64,000 nucleotides of DNA from Puia sp963703355 (GCA_963703355.1 OY969813.1:2046001-2110000); one strand, 5' to 3'. Shown: positions 1-9,093, counted from the first letter of the stretch. The notes: a model not told the origin generated them from the letters alone. Translations and numbers: made by a program.

Positions 1-120
1 GAGCTGCACAAATATTACCAGGAACATCCCGCAAAAGATGAGGCGAATGATATTACTGCGCGATTGATTAAAAACAGGCATCTCCGGATATTGGAATTAA
101 TTAAACCGTATTTGTTCTGA
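1..120 (+). CDS. 3' end of an unidentified gene (partial)
   Basis: Frame 1 is open from the first base to a TGA at 118-120 and gives 39 residues of charged, helical-looking sequence ending in LELIKPYLF. The start lies outside the window. I do not recognise the family. It runs tail-to-tail into mreD, and the two coding ends overlap by 20 bases (101-120). The composition looks coding, but 39 open codons alone is weak evidence, so this could be chance. Confidence 0.4.
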   Translation, partial: ELHKYYQEHPAKDEANDITARLIKNRHLRILELIKPYLF

Positions 121-634
121 ACTTTTCCTTTCTGAAAAATAATAATTCGGTAAGCAATATCAACAACATACTGATACCGGTTGTTGCAATTACTTTCCCG
201 ATAAAATACAAAAAAGAACCGAAACTCATCCATTCCAGAAAAACAAGATATCCATGATGAAACAAGGTGAGCACAAATACGTAAGTAAAATAAGGCGCCC
301 AACCCATACTGGTTATTGATGGAGATAAATAGTTCTTATCAGCGCCCTCCTGCGAAATCAGCATATTTACAACGAATGGTCTTAAATAAGCGATTAAAAC
401 GCATGCGGCGGCATGCAGTCCGGGTGTGTGCATAAAATAATCCAGGCTTAGTCCAAATAAAAATGCCACCGTCATTAACGCTGCGCGGGTCATGCTAAAA
501 GGAAGCCAGAGAATGTAGAGATAGTATAAGTATGGAGTAATGAACCGATGCAGCGGTGGCATCTTGAAAAGAATAAACACCTGAACAAAGATAAACAGGA
601 TAAAACGAAATATATTTTTCAGCAATTCGCTCAT
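101..634 (-). CDS. mreD: rod shape-determining protein MreD
   Basis: Integral inner-membrane protein of the elongasome that links MreC and the MreB filament to the cell-wall synthases. The 177-residue product is strongly hydrophobic with about five membrane segments. It carries the MTRAALMTVAFLFGLSLDY stretch and a following LIAYLRPF motif, as expected of Bacteroidota MreD. Its ATG overlaps the mreC stop by four bases (ATGA at 631-634), so the two are translationally coupled. The family is divergent, so the assignment rests partly on its place behind mreB and mreC. The usual next genes mrdA and rodA are not downstream here. Confidence 0.9.
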   Translation of the reverse strand: MSELLKNIFRFILFIFVQVFILFKMPPLHRFITPYLYYLYILWLPFSMTRAALMTVAFLFGLSLDYFMHTPGLHAAACVLIAYLRPFVVNMLISQEGADKNYLSPSITSMGWAPYFTYVFVLTLFHHGYLVFLEWMSFGSFLYFIGKVIATTGISMLLILLTELLFFRKEKFRTNTV

Positions 635-1488
635 TGGAATTTTTTTCGGGTCGAGTCTTCCAGCTGTTTTTGTTCTACCAGCTGGGCGTTTTCTATTACA
701 TACACATATTCAATACTTGAAAAATCGGTAGCCGGTTTAATTCGCAGCGTATAAAAATTGCTACTCTTGTCATCGATAATTTCATCTATTGTTCCCACCA
801 TCAACAAAGCACCTGAAAACATGGACGATGTTGGACTGGTTACAACAGAATCTCCTTTTTTTACTTTTGCACTTTTAGGGATATCCTTTAGTGTAACGTA
901 TAGCGGGCTCACACCATCCCATTCCAATGTTCCTCGTTCGCCGCCATTTTTCAGTTTTACGACGACTTTAAATTGACGGTTAAGAAGGGTCCATACCGTC
1001 GCATAATTATCGCTGACATTCATAACCTGCCCCACAATTCCCTGCGGGCCGGCAACACCCATATTTGGTCTAACTCCCTGCAATAAACCCCGATGAATGG
1101 TGAGAAAGTTAATTTGTGTATTGATGGTGCTTCCAACTACTTTTGCGCCCATCCAGACATACTTTCTTATTTCACGAAGAGAATCTGTTTGCAGGGTATC
1201 GTTTACCGTTTTCCCCGGACCACCAGCGCCTTCAAAATTCTCTTTGACCATTTGATTCAAGCGCAGATTTTCGGCAGCAAGCTGTTCATTGATTTGCTTA
1301 AGACGAAAATAAGACTCGACCTTATTAAATCGCTGATTAATGCTGCCCGTAAATTCGCCTGCAACATTCATAAAGGCTGCTTCATGATATTTATTGTACC
1401 TGAAAAGAAAACTGAGAGAAATTACCTGTAACAGCAGGAAGAATAGAAAATTCGAATACTTTCTGATGAAGAGAAAAACATTACGCAC
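631..1488 (-). CDS. mreC: rod shape-determining protein MreC
   Basis: Periplasmic scaffold of the cell-elongation machinery, anchored in the inner membrane. The 285 residues show a short cytoplasmic start, a membrane segment at about residues 12-30, a coiled-coil stretch at about 55-85 (LKQINEQLAAENLRLNQ), then the beta-rich MreC domain with GPQGIVGQV and DSVVTSPTSSMFSGALLMVG. The start codon is GTG at 1488; MRNVFLFIRKYSNFLFF matches the usual N-terminus, so this start is preferred to any later ATG. It lies between mreB, 106 bases upstream, and mreD, which overlaps it by four bases. Confidence 0.95.
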   Translation of the reverse strand: MRNVFLFIRKYSNFLFFLLLQVISLSFLFRYNKYHEAAFMNVAGEFTGSINQRFNKVESYFRLKQINEQLAAENLRLNQMVKENFEGAGGPGKTVNDTLQTDSLREIRKYVWMGAKVVGSTINTQINFLTIHRGLLQGVRPNMGVAGPQGIVGQVMNVSDNYATVWTLLNRQFKVVVKLKNGGERGTLEWDGVSPLYVTLKDIPKSAKVKKGDSVVTSPTSSMFSGALLMVGTIDEIIDDKSSNFYTLRIKPATDFSSIEYVYVIENAQLVEQKQLEDSTRKKFQ

Positions 1489-1571
1489 GTGGAGTTTATA
1501 ATTTTAAATTTGCTTCATCTGAGTGAGAAAAAATAATGCACAATCCCAAAAGGTTACCCATACTTTCATTC

Positions 1572-1587
1572 TCCCATACTCCCATAC
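1572..1587 (-). repeat. octamer tandem array GTATGGGA x2 after mreB stop
   Basis: Two perfect GTATGGGA units, read on the minus strand, start 7 bases after the mreB stop codon. A degenerate copy lies at 1556-1563. The same unit follows nadC (24947-24978) and hemD (40251-40282) and occurs inside the gene at 37958-39997. Confidence 0.85.
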
Positions 1588-1594
1588 TTTGGTC

Positions 1595-2620
1595 CTATCG
1601 CATCACAAACGGATATCTGTCATAATTCTTTAAAGAAATACCTGTTCCTCTTACAACGCTTTTTAACGGGTCGTCGGCAATATGAACAGGAAGTTTAATC
1701 TTTTGGCTTAACCTTTTGTCAAGACCCCTGAGCAGGGCGCCGCCACCGGTCAGGTATAATCCCCGACGATAAATATCTCCGGCTAATTCAGGCGGAGTAG
1801 TTTCCAATGCTTTCAGAATGGCTTCTTCAATTTTGAATATGCTTTTGTCAAGTGCTTCGGCAATTTCCTGGTAGCTTACCAGGATCTGTTTGGGAATACC
1901 TGTAACGAGGTCGCGTCCATTTACGGGAATATCATCGGGTGGGTTATCCAAATCTTTAAGAGCAGCTCCGATCTGGATCTTTATTTGCTCTGCCGTTCGT
2001 TCTCCTATTAACAAACTGTGATACCGACGAAGTGCTTCCATGATATCAGCGGTGAATTCGTCACCCGCAATACGAATAGACTGATCACAAACGATACCCG
2101 CCAACGCGATAACTGTAATACCTGTAGTACCACCACCAATGTCAATGATCATATTGCCTACTGGTTCTTCCACATCTATTCCGATACCCAAGGCAGCAGC
2201 CATGGGTTCATGGATAAGATATACTTCTTTGGCACCCGCCTGTTCGGCACTGTCGCGTACAGCTCTTTTTTCCACTTCGGTTATACTGGATGGTATACAG
2301 ATCATCATTCGCCAGCTAGGGGGAAAAAGAGGCTTTTTAGGATAGATCATCTTGATCATTTCCCTTATCATGAGCTCAGCAGCATTAAAATCCGCAATAA
2401 CCCCGTCTTTGAGGGGGCGAACGGTACGTATGCTCTCATGAGTCTTTTCATGCATCATGAGTGCCCGTTTTCCAACAGCAAGCACTGTTTTGGGATTGTT
2501 CCGGTCAAGTGCAACTATACTCGGTTCGTTAACTACGATCTCGTCATTATGAATGATCAGGGTGTTAGCGGTGCCCAGATCCATAGCAATCTCTTGCGTC
2601 AGGAAATTGAATAATCCCAT
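1595..2620 (-). CDS. mreB: rod shape-determining protein MreB (actin homologue)
   Basis: Bacterial actin that forms membrane-bound filaments and positions lateral cell-wall synthesis. The 341-residue length is normal. Phosphate-1 DLGTANTLI, phosphate-2 DIGGGTTGITVIAL and the adenosine motif TGGGALLRGL are all intact, so it should bind ATP. It is the first gene of mreB-mreC-mreD. The 137-base region upstream of the ATG is AT-rich and probably holds the operon promoter. Directly after the TAG stop lies a tandem array with unit GTATGGGA (1572-1587), so the mreB-mreC gap is a repeat-bearing spacer. Confidence 0.98.
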   Translation of the reverse strand: MGLFNFLTQEIAMDLGTANTLIIHNDEIVVNEPSIVALDRNNPKTVLAVGKRALMMHEKTHESIRTVRPLKDGVIADFNAAELMIREMIKMIYPKKPLFPPSWRMMICIPSSITEVEKRAVRDSAEQAGAKEVYLIHEPMAAALGIGIDVEEPVGNMIIDIGGGTTGITVIALAGIVCDQSIRIAGDEFTADIMEALRRYHSLLIGERTAEQIKIQIGAALKDLDNPPDDIPVNGRDLVTGIPKQILVSYQEIAEALDKSIFKIEEAILKALETTPPELAGDIYRRGLYLTGGGALLRGLDKRLSQKIKLPVHIADDPLKSVVRGTGISLKNYDRYPFVMR

Positions 2621-2757
2621 TTTAAAAGGTCAGATTTATATTCTGTTACGATGCTGCAAAATTGACGGAAATAATCGGAATTAACAAAGCGAACATTAAT
2701 CTCCGGTATCCTGCACTGAACGCTATTTTCAGCAGGATATTTTTTAAGGTCGTCAGT

Positions 2758-3759
2758 TTATTCTGAAGCAAATCCCAAACGTCTTTCCAATTCGCGGTCA
2801 AGATGAGGTAGTTTTTTTCTCTCAATGAGAAAACTCGTTAATTGAGCGATTTCCCGAAAAATGAAATGTTTGTCGATCGTACCCTGCAAATATCCACGTC
2901 CGGAACTACCACCTGTTCCAACCCGGGTTCCAATCGTCCGATGAACCATATGCATATGTCTGTAACGCCAGGTGCTTAGTTGTTCATCCATTTCCAGTAA
3001 TGCGACAAGCAATCTGTAAGGGAGTTGGAGTATCGGATATCCGGGATAAATCATGATAAAAAGTCCCGCCCTGGAAGCCGACGGGCTCAGCGAACGAATA
3101 ACTGGTTCTTTTGCTACATACTCGTCGGAAAATACGGTATCGAACAGAGCCGCATGATCTTTCTCTCCTTCAGTAAGACTTTCAAGATAGAGCTTACGAT
3201 AACCCGTCCAAAATTCATTTTCCTTCAAAAATGGCATTCTTTGCAGCCATTCATTCACCAGCTCTAAAAGTGTTTTCTGAGATTCTACCTGATGGATGTT
3301 AGTTACTTCGTTTACTCTAAGTTGCGACAAATAGTGTCCCTTTTCATGTCTTTGACCGAATTTTAAACCAAGTTTCGCTTCGAGTATTTTAAACTGAATG
3401 CTTTGAAATCCCGAAGCTGGCCGTAACATATCCCGAAAATCCAGAAAATCCATGGGCGACATCGTTTCCATCACTTCTATCTGCTGGACCAATAATTTCA
3501 AAATCGTGTTGCAACGTGAAAGGCGGTGTACGATAGTTTGCAATTCAGGTGAATCATCATTTAATGTTGGCTTTTCAAATATTGCTGTAATCGAATCCAA
3601 TTCATATATCAATTGTTTGAACCAGAGTTCATATGCCTGGTGGATGACTATAAAGAGCATTTCGTCGTGCGCATGCGACCCGTGCAGATCGCTCTGCAAT
3701 TGCTGTATATCGAGGAGTTTGTCGAGTTGCAGATAATCCGAGTAGTGCAATTCTCTCAT
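2758..3759 (-). CDS. kynA: tryptophan 2,3-dioxygenase
   Basis: Heme enzyme opening the indole ring of tryptophan to N-formylkynurenine, the first step of the kynurenine route. The 333-residue product has the family's N-terminal helix with HDEMLFIVIHQAYELWFKQ, the mid region FLDFRDMLRPASGFQS, the heme-proximal YRHMHMVHRTIGTRVGTGG and the substrate-binding GGSSGRGYLQ. It is a little longer than typical bacterial members. No other kynurenine-pathway genes (kynB, kynU, haao) lie nearby, so it is a lone gene. The ribosome-binding region lies in the heptamer repeat that fills the gap to purD. Confidence 0.95.
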   Translation of the reverse strand: MRELHYSDYLQLDKLLDIQQLQSDLHGSHAHDEMLFIVIHQAYELWFKQLIYELDSITAIFEKPTLNDDSPELQTIVHRLSRCNTILKLLVQQIEVMETMSPMDFLDFRDMLRPASGFQSIQFKILEAKLGLKFGQRHEKGHYLSQLRVNEVTNIHQVESQKTLLELVNEWLQRMPFLKENEFWTGYRKLYLESLTEGEKDHAALFDTVFSDEYVAKEPVIRSLSPSASRAGLFIMIYPGYPILQLPYRLLVALLEMDEQLSTWRYRHMHMVHRTIGTRVGTGGSSGRGYLQGTIDKHFIFREIAQLTSFLIERKKLPHLDRELERRLGFASE

Positions 3760-3760
3760 A

Positions 3761-3837
3761 TGGTTGGCCGTTGGCGGTTGGCGCCTGGCGGTTGATTTGG
3801 ATTTCGGCCAACGATCAACGGCTAACTGCCAACGATT
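3761..3837. repeat. heptamer array with inverted halves between purD and kynA
   Basis: About eleven 7-base units fill nearly the whole gap. The left half has units of the form CCGTTGG/CGGTTGG (3761-3795), the middle is degenerate, and the right half has AACGATC/AACGGCT units (3810-3837), which are roughly the reverse complement of the left half. The transcript could fold into a long imperfect hairpin directly after the purD stop. Confidence 0.75.
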
Positions 3838-3846
3838 AAAAAATAA

Positions 3847-5124
3847 TTAAAGAAACTCATATCCGATATCCCGCCTGAAGTAGATCCCGTCAAAGTCGAT
3901 CTGAGTTAAAACGACCATGGATTTACGGATCGCTTCCTGAATGTTTCCGGCATAAGAAGTTACACAAAGAACCCTGCCGCCGTTGGTGACCACTTCGTTT
4001 TTGACCAATAAAGTACCTGAGTGGAAAATCAGACTTTCATCATGTATAGTATCCAGTCCGGAAATTGGAAACCCTTTTTCATAACTGCCCGGATACCCGC
4101 GACTCACCGCGACCATTGTCGCAGCAACGCGTTTATCAATTTCTATTGTTTTTTCATTAAGATTTTTATCAACAACGGCACACAACAATTCCACAAGGTC
4201 GTTTTTCATTCTCGGTATCACCACTTCGGTTTCGGGATCACCCAACCGGCAATTATACTCAATAACCATCGGCTCGTCATTTACTTTTATAAGACCGATA
4301 AAAATAAATCCGCGGTATTCAATATTATCAGCCTTCAATCCCCGGATCGTAGGGTCCACAATTCGCTCCTTAACTTTTAACATGAATTCGTTATCTGCAA
4401 ACGGTACGGGACTTACTGCGCCCATGCCACCCGTATTAGGACCTTTATCTCCTTCACCGATTTTTTTATAGTCTTTAGCTTCGGGTAAAAGCACATAGTG
4501 GTCCCCGTCAGTAAGCACAAAAACAGACAATTCAATTCCATCCAGAAATTCTTCCACAACGATCCTACGACCAGCTTCCCCGAATTTGTCCTGTTGAAGC
4601 ATCAGTTCAAACTCAGCCATAGCTTCAATATGACTATTGCAAATAATAACGCCCTTCCCCGCAGCAAGGCCGTCTGCCTTAAGAACCACAGGCAGACTGT
4701 GTGACTTTACATATTCCAACCCTTCAGAAAAATGATCTGCATCAAATTCTCTGTATTCTGCCGTTGGGATTCCGTGTTTCTTCATAAACTGTTTGGAAAA
4801 GGCTTTGCTTCCTTCAAGTCTTGCTGCTGAAGCAGACGGACCAATAACAGGGATATGACTAATGGACTTGTCGGCTAAAAAATAATCAACGATACCTTTA
4901 ACCAGCGGCTCTTCAGGACCTACAACCACCATATTAATATCCTTGTCCAGGCACACTTTACGTACAGCAGGAAAATCGGTCGGATCAATTGGCACATTCG
5001 TCCCAAACACTGACGTACCCGCATTTCCAGGGCCTATAAATAATGATTTACAGTCTTTGCTTTGTGCAAATTTCCATGCCAGGGCGTGCTCTCGTCCTCC
5101 ACCACCTAATAATAAAATATTCAT
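3847..5124 (-). CDS. purD: phosphoribosylamine--glycine ligase (GARS)
   Basis: Second step of de novo purine synthesis: joins glycine to 5-phosphoribosylamine using ATP to give GAR. The 425-residue protein begins MNILLLGGGGREHALAWK, the N-terminal glycine-rich domain, followed by the ATP-grasp domain (ADGLAAGKGV, NTGGMGAVSP, YNCRLGDPETEVV) and the C-terminal domain. Length and motifs are complete, so it should be active. It stands alone without other pur genes. A hairpin-capable repeat region lies after its stop. Confidence 0.97.
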   Translation of the reverse strand: MNILLLGGGGREHALAWKFAQSKDCKSLFIGPGNAGTSVFGTNVPIDPTDFPAVRKVCLDKDINMVVVGPEEPLVKGIVDYFLADKSISHIPVIGPSASAARLEGSKAFSKQFMKKHGIPTAEYREFDADHFSEGLEYVKSHSLPVVLKADGLAAGKGVIICNSHIEAMAEFELMLQQDKFGEAGRRIVVEEFLDGIELSVFVLTDGDHYVLLPEAKDYKKIGEGDKGPNTGGMGAVSPVPFADNEFMLKVKERIVDPTIRGLKADNIEYRGFIFIGLIKVNDEPMVIEYNCRLGDPETEVVIPRMKNDLVELLCAVVDKNLNEKTIEIDKRVAATMVAVSRGYPGSYEKGFPISGLDTIHDESLIFHSGTLLVKNEVVTNGGRVLCVTSYAGNIQEAIRKSMVVLTQIDFDGIYFRRDIGYEFL

Positions 5125-5275
5125 GAATCAGTTTGATTAGGCCCGAAATTCACGATTCGAACCCAGATCTTAAAAATAATTTTATAAACGGGAAAAAGCA
5201 AGCTGATTTTTGATGATTAAATTAATCTTACATTAGGCGATTCAATTACTAATTTATCTAAAGAAGTAAAAAACC

Positions 5276-6946
5276 ATGAATACTGCGCTTCCGAAACAAG
5301 GACATCCCCGCGGGTTATATGTATTATTCTTTACAGAGATGTGGGAGCGATTTGGATATTATCTGATGGTAGGAATACTTTTTCTTTTTTTACACGATAC
5401 CGTAGGGAACGGCGGCCGCGGATTTGATACAAGCCTGGCAGCGGATATAACGGGCAGCTATATCGCCCTTGTTTATCTTACTCCCTTTTTAGGCGGCCTC
5501 ATTGCAGACAGATATTTTGGTTATCGTCTGTCCATTTTCCTGGGGGGCTCATTGATGGCGCTTGGTTATTTTTTAATGTCGGTACCCCACAGCGGAAATT
5601 TGATGTTTGTTGCACTTGGCTGTGTAATCATTGGAAATGGGTTCTTCAAACCAAATATCAGCACACTGCTGGGAAATATTTATAACAAGGAAGAACTCAA
5701 GCCAAAAAAAGATATTGCCTATAATATTTTTTACATGGGTATAAATATTGGGGCCTTCATATGCAATTTTGTTGCAGCCTATTTGCGAATAAAATATTCG
5801 TGGGGTTATGCGTTTGCAGCCGCCGGATTTGGAATGATTTTATGTCTGCTCATATTTGCCTCGGGACAGAAATACATAAAACATGCGGATGTAATAAAAC
5901 CAGTGCAGAAAGAAGATATGCCTTTTTCAAAAATAGTTTACTATGTTTTTGTGCCGGCAATTCTGGCTGGTATCGTTGGATGGTTTGCTCCGGGATCCAA
6001 TAATCTTTTCGGGTCCCACTCGAATGACGCGTTTATTTTTGCCTGTGTACCAATTATAATTTTTTATGCAAGTGTTTGGTACCGTTGTAAAGGTTTCGAT
6101 AGAAAAAGAATCGCAACACTTTTCACGTTGTTCGGTGTTTCCATTATTTTCTGGAATATTTATAATCAAAATGCAACATCGCTGACTATTTGGGCTGACA
6201 GTTATACCAAAAGAGATGCCCCGGCGGTTTTGGAAAAACCATTGTCAAACTTTGGTTTTCTAAATACGGTAAATACTGAACTAAAAGAAGTTCCTGTACT
6301 GGACGGGCATTTCCATGCACAAGTTGATGCCAGCGGAAAAGTGGTGACACATCAGGGAAATGATCCTTATTTGCAAAATATTCCAAAAGATGAGTGGCCG
6401 GCAAAAGGAGAGAATTTAAAATTGATTTCTACGGAGATCTATCAATCTATTAATCCCTTTTGGATTATCGTGCTGACACCTTTGGTTGTTGGTTTGTTCG
6501 GTTATATGAAATCGAGGGGTAAAGAACTTTCGACGCCTTCAAAATTTGCCTGGGGTACAATCATTGCAGGTTTGTCTTCTCTTTTGATGGTCATCGCTGC
6601 TTTGTCGACGGACATTTATCAGCATAAAGTTTCTTCCGGCTGGATCTTTTTCAGTTACGGCGTGTTCACGGTCAGTGAACTGTTTGTGAGTCCTGTCGGA
6701 CTTTCTCTGGTATCGAAAGTCGCTCCAAGACGATTTACCGCATTAATGATGGGAGGATGGTTTATCACAACTTCACTGGGCGGTAAAATAGCAGGCATCA
6801 TGACGGGCTTCTGGGATCATTTTGACAGTAAAGCGCTGTTCTTTGGAATCAGTGCGGCTGCAGCTCTTATAGCGGGGTTACTTTTATTTCCTTTAACAAA
6901 CAGATTGAATAAAATCGTAGTAGAAGCCACTGCGTCTGATGATTAA
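5276..6946 (+). CDS. POT/PTR family proton-coupled peptide transporter
   Basis: Inner-membrane symporter of the major facilitator superfamily importing di- and tripeptides with protons. The 556 residues contain the family signatures EMWERFGYY (ExxERFxYY) near residue 22 and FYMGINIGAF near residue 155, with about 12-14 membrane segments. A non-membrane insert at about residues 315-385, rich in charged and polar residues, sits between the later helices; similar periplasmic inserts are known in Bacteroidota members. It reads away from purD, and their start codons are 151 bases apart. The stop codon lies at the edge of an AT-rich repeat shared with the convergent apaG gene. Confidence 0.9.
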   Translation: MNTALPKQGHPRGLYVLFFTEMWERFGYYLMVGILFLFLHDTVGNGGRGFDTSLAADITGSYIALVYLTPFLGGLIADRYFGYRLSIFLGGSLMALGYFLMSVPHSGNLMFVALGCVIIGNGFFKPNISTLLGNIYNKEELKPKKDIAYNIFYMGINIGAFICNFVAAYLRIKYSWGYAFAAAGFGMILCLLIFASGQKYIKHADVIKPVQKEDMPFSKIVYYVFVPAILAGIVGWFAPGSNNLFGSHSNDAFIFACVPIIIFYASVWYRCKGFDRKRIATLFTLFGVSIIFWNIYNQNATSLTIWADSYTKRDAPAVLEKPLSNFGFLNTVNTELKEVPVLDGHFHAQVDASGKVVTHQGNDPYLQNIPKDEWPAKGENLKLISTEIYQSINPFWIIVLTPLVVGLFGYMKSRGKELSTPSKFAWGTIIAGLSSLLMVIAALSTDIYQHKVSSGWIFFSYGVFTVSELFVSPVGLSLVSKVAPRRFTALMMGGWFITTSLGGKIAGIMTGFWDHFDSKALFFGISAAAALIAGLLLFPLTNRLNKIVVEATASDD

Positions 6947-7018
6947 TTATCGAATATTAATAATTGATTTCTTTTAAAGACCGCATAATTAAATATAATT
7001 ATCAATAATTGATCATTA
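6942..7018. repeat. AT-rich heptamer-like inverted region between convergent stops
   Basis: The gap between the POT transporter stop (6944-6946) and the apaG stop (7021-7023) is built from AT-rich words such as ATTAATT, ATTAATA, ATTGATT on the left and ATTATCA, ATAATTG on the right. The two halves are imperfect inverted copies. They resemble the TGTCAAT/TGATAAT array after gldK. A role as a two-way 3'-end hairpin is inferred. Confidence 0.5.
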
Positions 7019-7020
7019 AG

Positions 7021-7407
7021 CTAGTTCATTTTAAAAGGAACAATCATTTCAAACATAGGAATGTTTACTTCAAAACTGGTTTTTGTATGCAGGTTTTCCA
7101 TGCGATAGCTGCCATACATCTTACCCATTTCCGTACGCAGATTACAGCCGCTCACATATTGATACTTTTCCCCGGGTTGTAAAACGGGTTGTACACCTAC
7201 TACCCCTTCACCTTCCACTTCCCGCTGACTACCGTTGCTGTCGAAAATATGCCACTGGCGTCTATGGAGCTTAACGGGAAAATTATTATGATTCCAAATA
7301 GTGATGCGATACGCAAACATATGCTCTCCAGCGACAGGATTACTATAGTCCGGCTGATAAAAAGTTTCTACATCAATTTCAACCCCTTCTGAAATTTTGT
7401 TCGCCAT
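7021..7407 (-). CDS. apaG: ApaG family protein
   Basis: Small beta-sandwich protein of unclear biochemical role, linked in enterobacteria to cobalt and magnesium homeostasis and related to the ApaG domain of some F-box proteins. MANKISEGVEIDVETFYQ followed by ANPVAGEHMFAYRITIWNHN-like sequence, LHRRQWHIFDSNG and VEGEGVVGVQPVL are clear family motifs. The frame is open back to an ATG at 7443, but family members begin close to the ATG at 7407, giving 128 residues, and the longer start would run into the heptamer repeat. The later start is therefore chosen. Confidence 0.9.
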   Translation of the reverse strand: MANKISEGVEIDVETFYQPDYSNPVAGEHMFAYRITIWNHNNFPVKLHRRQWHIFDSNGSQREVEGEGVVGVQPVLQPGEKYQYVSGCNLRTEMGKMYGSYRMENLHTKTSFEVNIPMFEMIVPFKMN

Positions 7408-7439
7408 GGAGTTAATTTCTATAAAAATACGGAAAAAGC

Positions 7440-7467
7440 TCAAAGCCTAAAGCTTAAAGCCCAAAAC
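7440..7467. repeat. heptamer array TCAAAGC/CTAAAGC/TTAAAGC, left arm
   Basis: Four 7-base units lie between the divergent genes apaG and icd. On the other strand they read GCTTTAA, GCTTTAG and GCTTTGA, the same word family as the arrays at 7561-7588, 32670-32697 and 53332-53380. They are in inverted orientation to the array at 7561-7588. Confidence 0.7.
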
Positions 7468-7560
7468 TCGCATGTTTAACAGATTCTATAAATTAACATA
7501 TTCATTGACTTGCCACTCCTTAAAACTGGAATGACATTACAATACCACGTTAATGAAAAG

Positions 7561-7588
7561 TTTTAGGCTTTTAGCTTTAGGCTTTAGG
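7561..7588. repeat. heptamer array TTTTAGG/CTTTAGG, right arm
   Basis: Four units of TTTTAGG, CTTTTAG, CTTTAGG, CTTTAGG. They are the inverted counterpart of the array at 7440-7467, separated by about 93 bases in which I see no gene. The pair could form a stem upstream of icd. Confidence 0.7.
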
Positions 7589-7630
7589 CATTAAAATGTA
7601 AATTCGCCTTCTTCAACCACTAATCATATC

Positions 7631-9088
7631 ATGAAAATAGCAGTAGCAAAGGGCGACGGCATAGGTCCGGAAATCATGGAGGCAGTCTTACATATTTTTA
7701 ACTCCAATAAAGTACCGCTTGAGTATGAAATCGTAGACATGGGGAAATGGGTATTCGATAAGGGCTTTTCCAATGGAATGACTCCGGAATCCCAACATGT
7801 GATTGAAGAGCTGGGGATACTTTTTAAGGGGCCTATGGAAACGCCAAAAGGAAAAGGTGTTAAAAGCATCAACGTCACCGCAAGAAAGACCTGGAACACT
7901 TATGCAAATAAACGTGTTTTCATATCGCTTCATGGTGTTGAAACGGTTTTTTCAAAAGCCGGTATTCCAATAGATATTACCATAGTGCGTGAAAATATTG
8001 AAGATACATATGGCGGCATCGAACATATGCCCACCCACGATGTGGCCTTAAGCCGCAGATTCATCACCAGACCCGGAAGTTTGCAAGTAATCAGATATGC
8101 ATTTGAGATGGCCAAGAAAAATGGTGCACGAAGAATTACCTGTGGGCATAAAGCGAATATCATGAAGCTCACAGATGGTCTGTTCCTTGAATGTTTTCAG
8201 GAAGTTGCGAAAGAATACCCGGAGCTAAAATCAGACGATATCATTGTAGATGATCTGGCAATGAAACTGGTTGTTCAGCCACAGGAATTTGATGTAGTTG
8301 TGCTTACCAATTTACAGGGAGATATCATTTCTGACCTCTGCGCAGGCCTTGTCGGCGGACTTGGCTTCGCTCCCTCAGCAAATATCGGGGATCATATATC
8401 CATATTCGAGGCAGTTCACGGCACCGCTCCCGATATTGCAGGAAAGAATATCGCGAACCCTACTGCACTTCTGTTAAGTGGCATTGCTATGTTGCGTCAT
8501 CTGGGTTTAATGGAAAATGCGGCGGTCATAGAGAATGCATTATTGTATACGCTCGAACAAGGTATTCATACCGGAGATTTCGGAGATAAAAAAATTCCAG
8601 GTAAAAACACCACTGAATTTGCACAAGCTATAATAAACAACTTTGGAAAAACTCCTGAACATGGAGCAAAGCCCGTGGTGCCTAACATGCACATTACACC
8701 GACATTGTTTAAAATGGATCATAACCAGATGATGGTTTCGGTAGACTCGAGCACGGAAAAAGAATATATCGTTGGGGTAGACATGTTTATTGAAAGCTCA
8801 GAGCAACCTGAGTTTATTGCAAAAAAATGTCAGCGGCATGGCGGTGTAAAATTCAATCTTCTAAATATCAGTAATCGGGGCACACAGGTTTGGCCCACGG
8901 GTTCCGTGTATACCAATCTGGTAAACCTTTATAACGCAAGATTCGAAAGTCTGGATGGATCTCCGCTGAATCAACAGGATGTAATCGGTTTATATGTAAG
9001 CCTGAGTGGCGATTTTAAAATCAGCTCACTGGAATTATTGAATGTAATAAACGGTAAAAAAGCTTACAGCCTGGCACAGGGACAGTAA
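7631..9088 (+). CDS. icd: isocitrate dehydrogenase, long type with C-terminal extension
   Basis: TCA-cycle enzyme oxidising isocitrate to 2-oxoglutarate. The first 330 residues form the isopropylmalate/isocitrate dehydrogenase fold: AKGDGIGPEIMEAV at the N-terminus, substrate arginines and YGGIEH in the REN-IEDTYGG region, NLQGDIISDLCAG for metal and isocitrate, and HGTAPDIAGKNIANP for the cofactor. Residues about 350-485 are an extra domain, as in the Thermus-type enzyme of about 490 residues. I infer NADP use from that type, not from a tested residue set. A GTGTGAGA repeat follows the stop. Confidence 0.88.
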   Translation: MKIAVAKGDGIGPEIMEAVLHIFNSNKVPLEYEIVDMGKWVFDKGFSNGMTPESQHVIEELGILFKGPMETPKGKGVKSINVTARKTWNTYANKRVFISLHGVETVFSKAGIPIDITIVRENIEDTYGGIEHMPTHDVALSRRFITRPGSLQVIRYAFEMAKKNGARRITCGHKANIMKLTDGLFLECFQEVAKEYPELKSDDIIVDDLAMKLVVQPQEFDVVVLTNLQGDIISDLCAGLVGGLGFAPSANIGDHISIFEAVHGTAPDIAGKNIANPTALLLSGIAMLRHLGLMENAAVIENALLYTLEQGIHTGDFGDKKIPGKNTTEFAQAIINNFGKTPEHGAKPVVPNMHITPTLFKMDHNQMMVSVDSSTEKEYIVGVDMFIESSEQPEFIAKKCQRHGGVKFNLLNISNRGTQVWPTGSVYTNLVNLYNARFESLDGSPLNQQDVIGLYVSLSGDFKISSLELLNVINGKKAYSLAQGQ

Positions 9089-9093
9089 AACAA

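Noticed and set aside
15..302. 95-codon minus-strand ORF at the left edge
   Set aside because: Overlaps mreD in another frame; mreD has clear family motifs and coupling to mreC.
2018..2614. Long plus-strand ORF (198 codons) opposite mreB
   Set aside because: It lies fully within mreB on the other strand and shows no family motif; a shadow of a conserved gene.
2758..3759. Functional link between kynA and the MbnP kynurenine system
   Set aside because: MbnH makes kynurenine within a protein and does not need free kynurenine; the genes are 7.5 kb apart and not in one unit.
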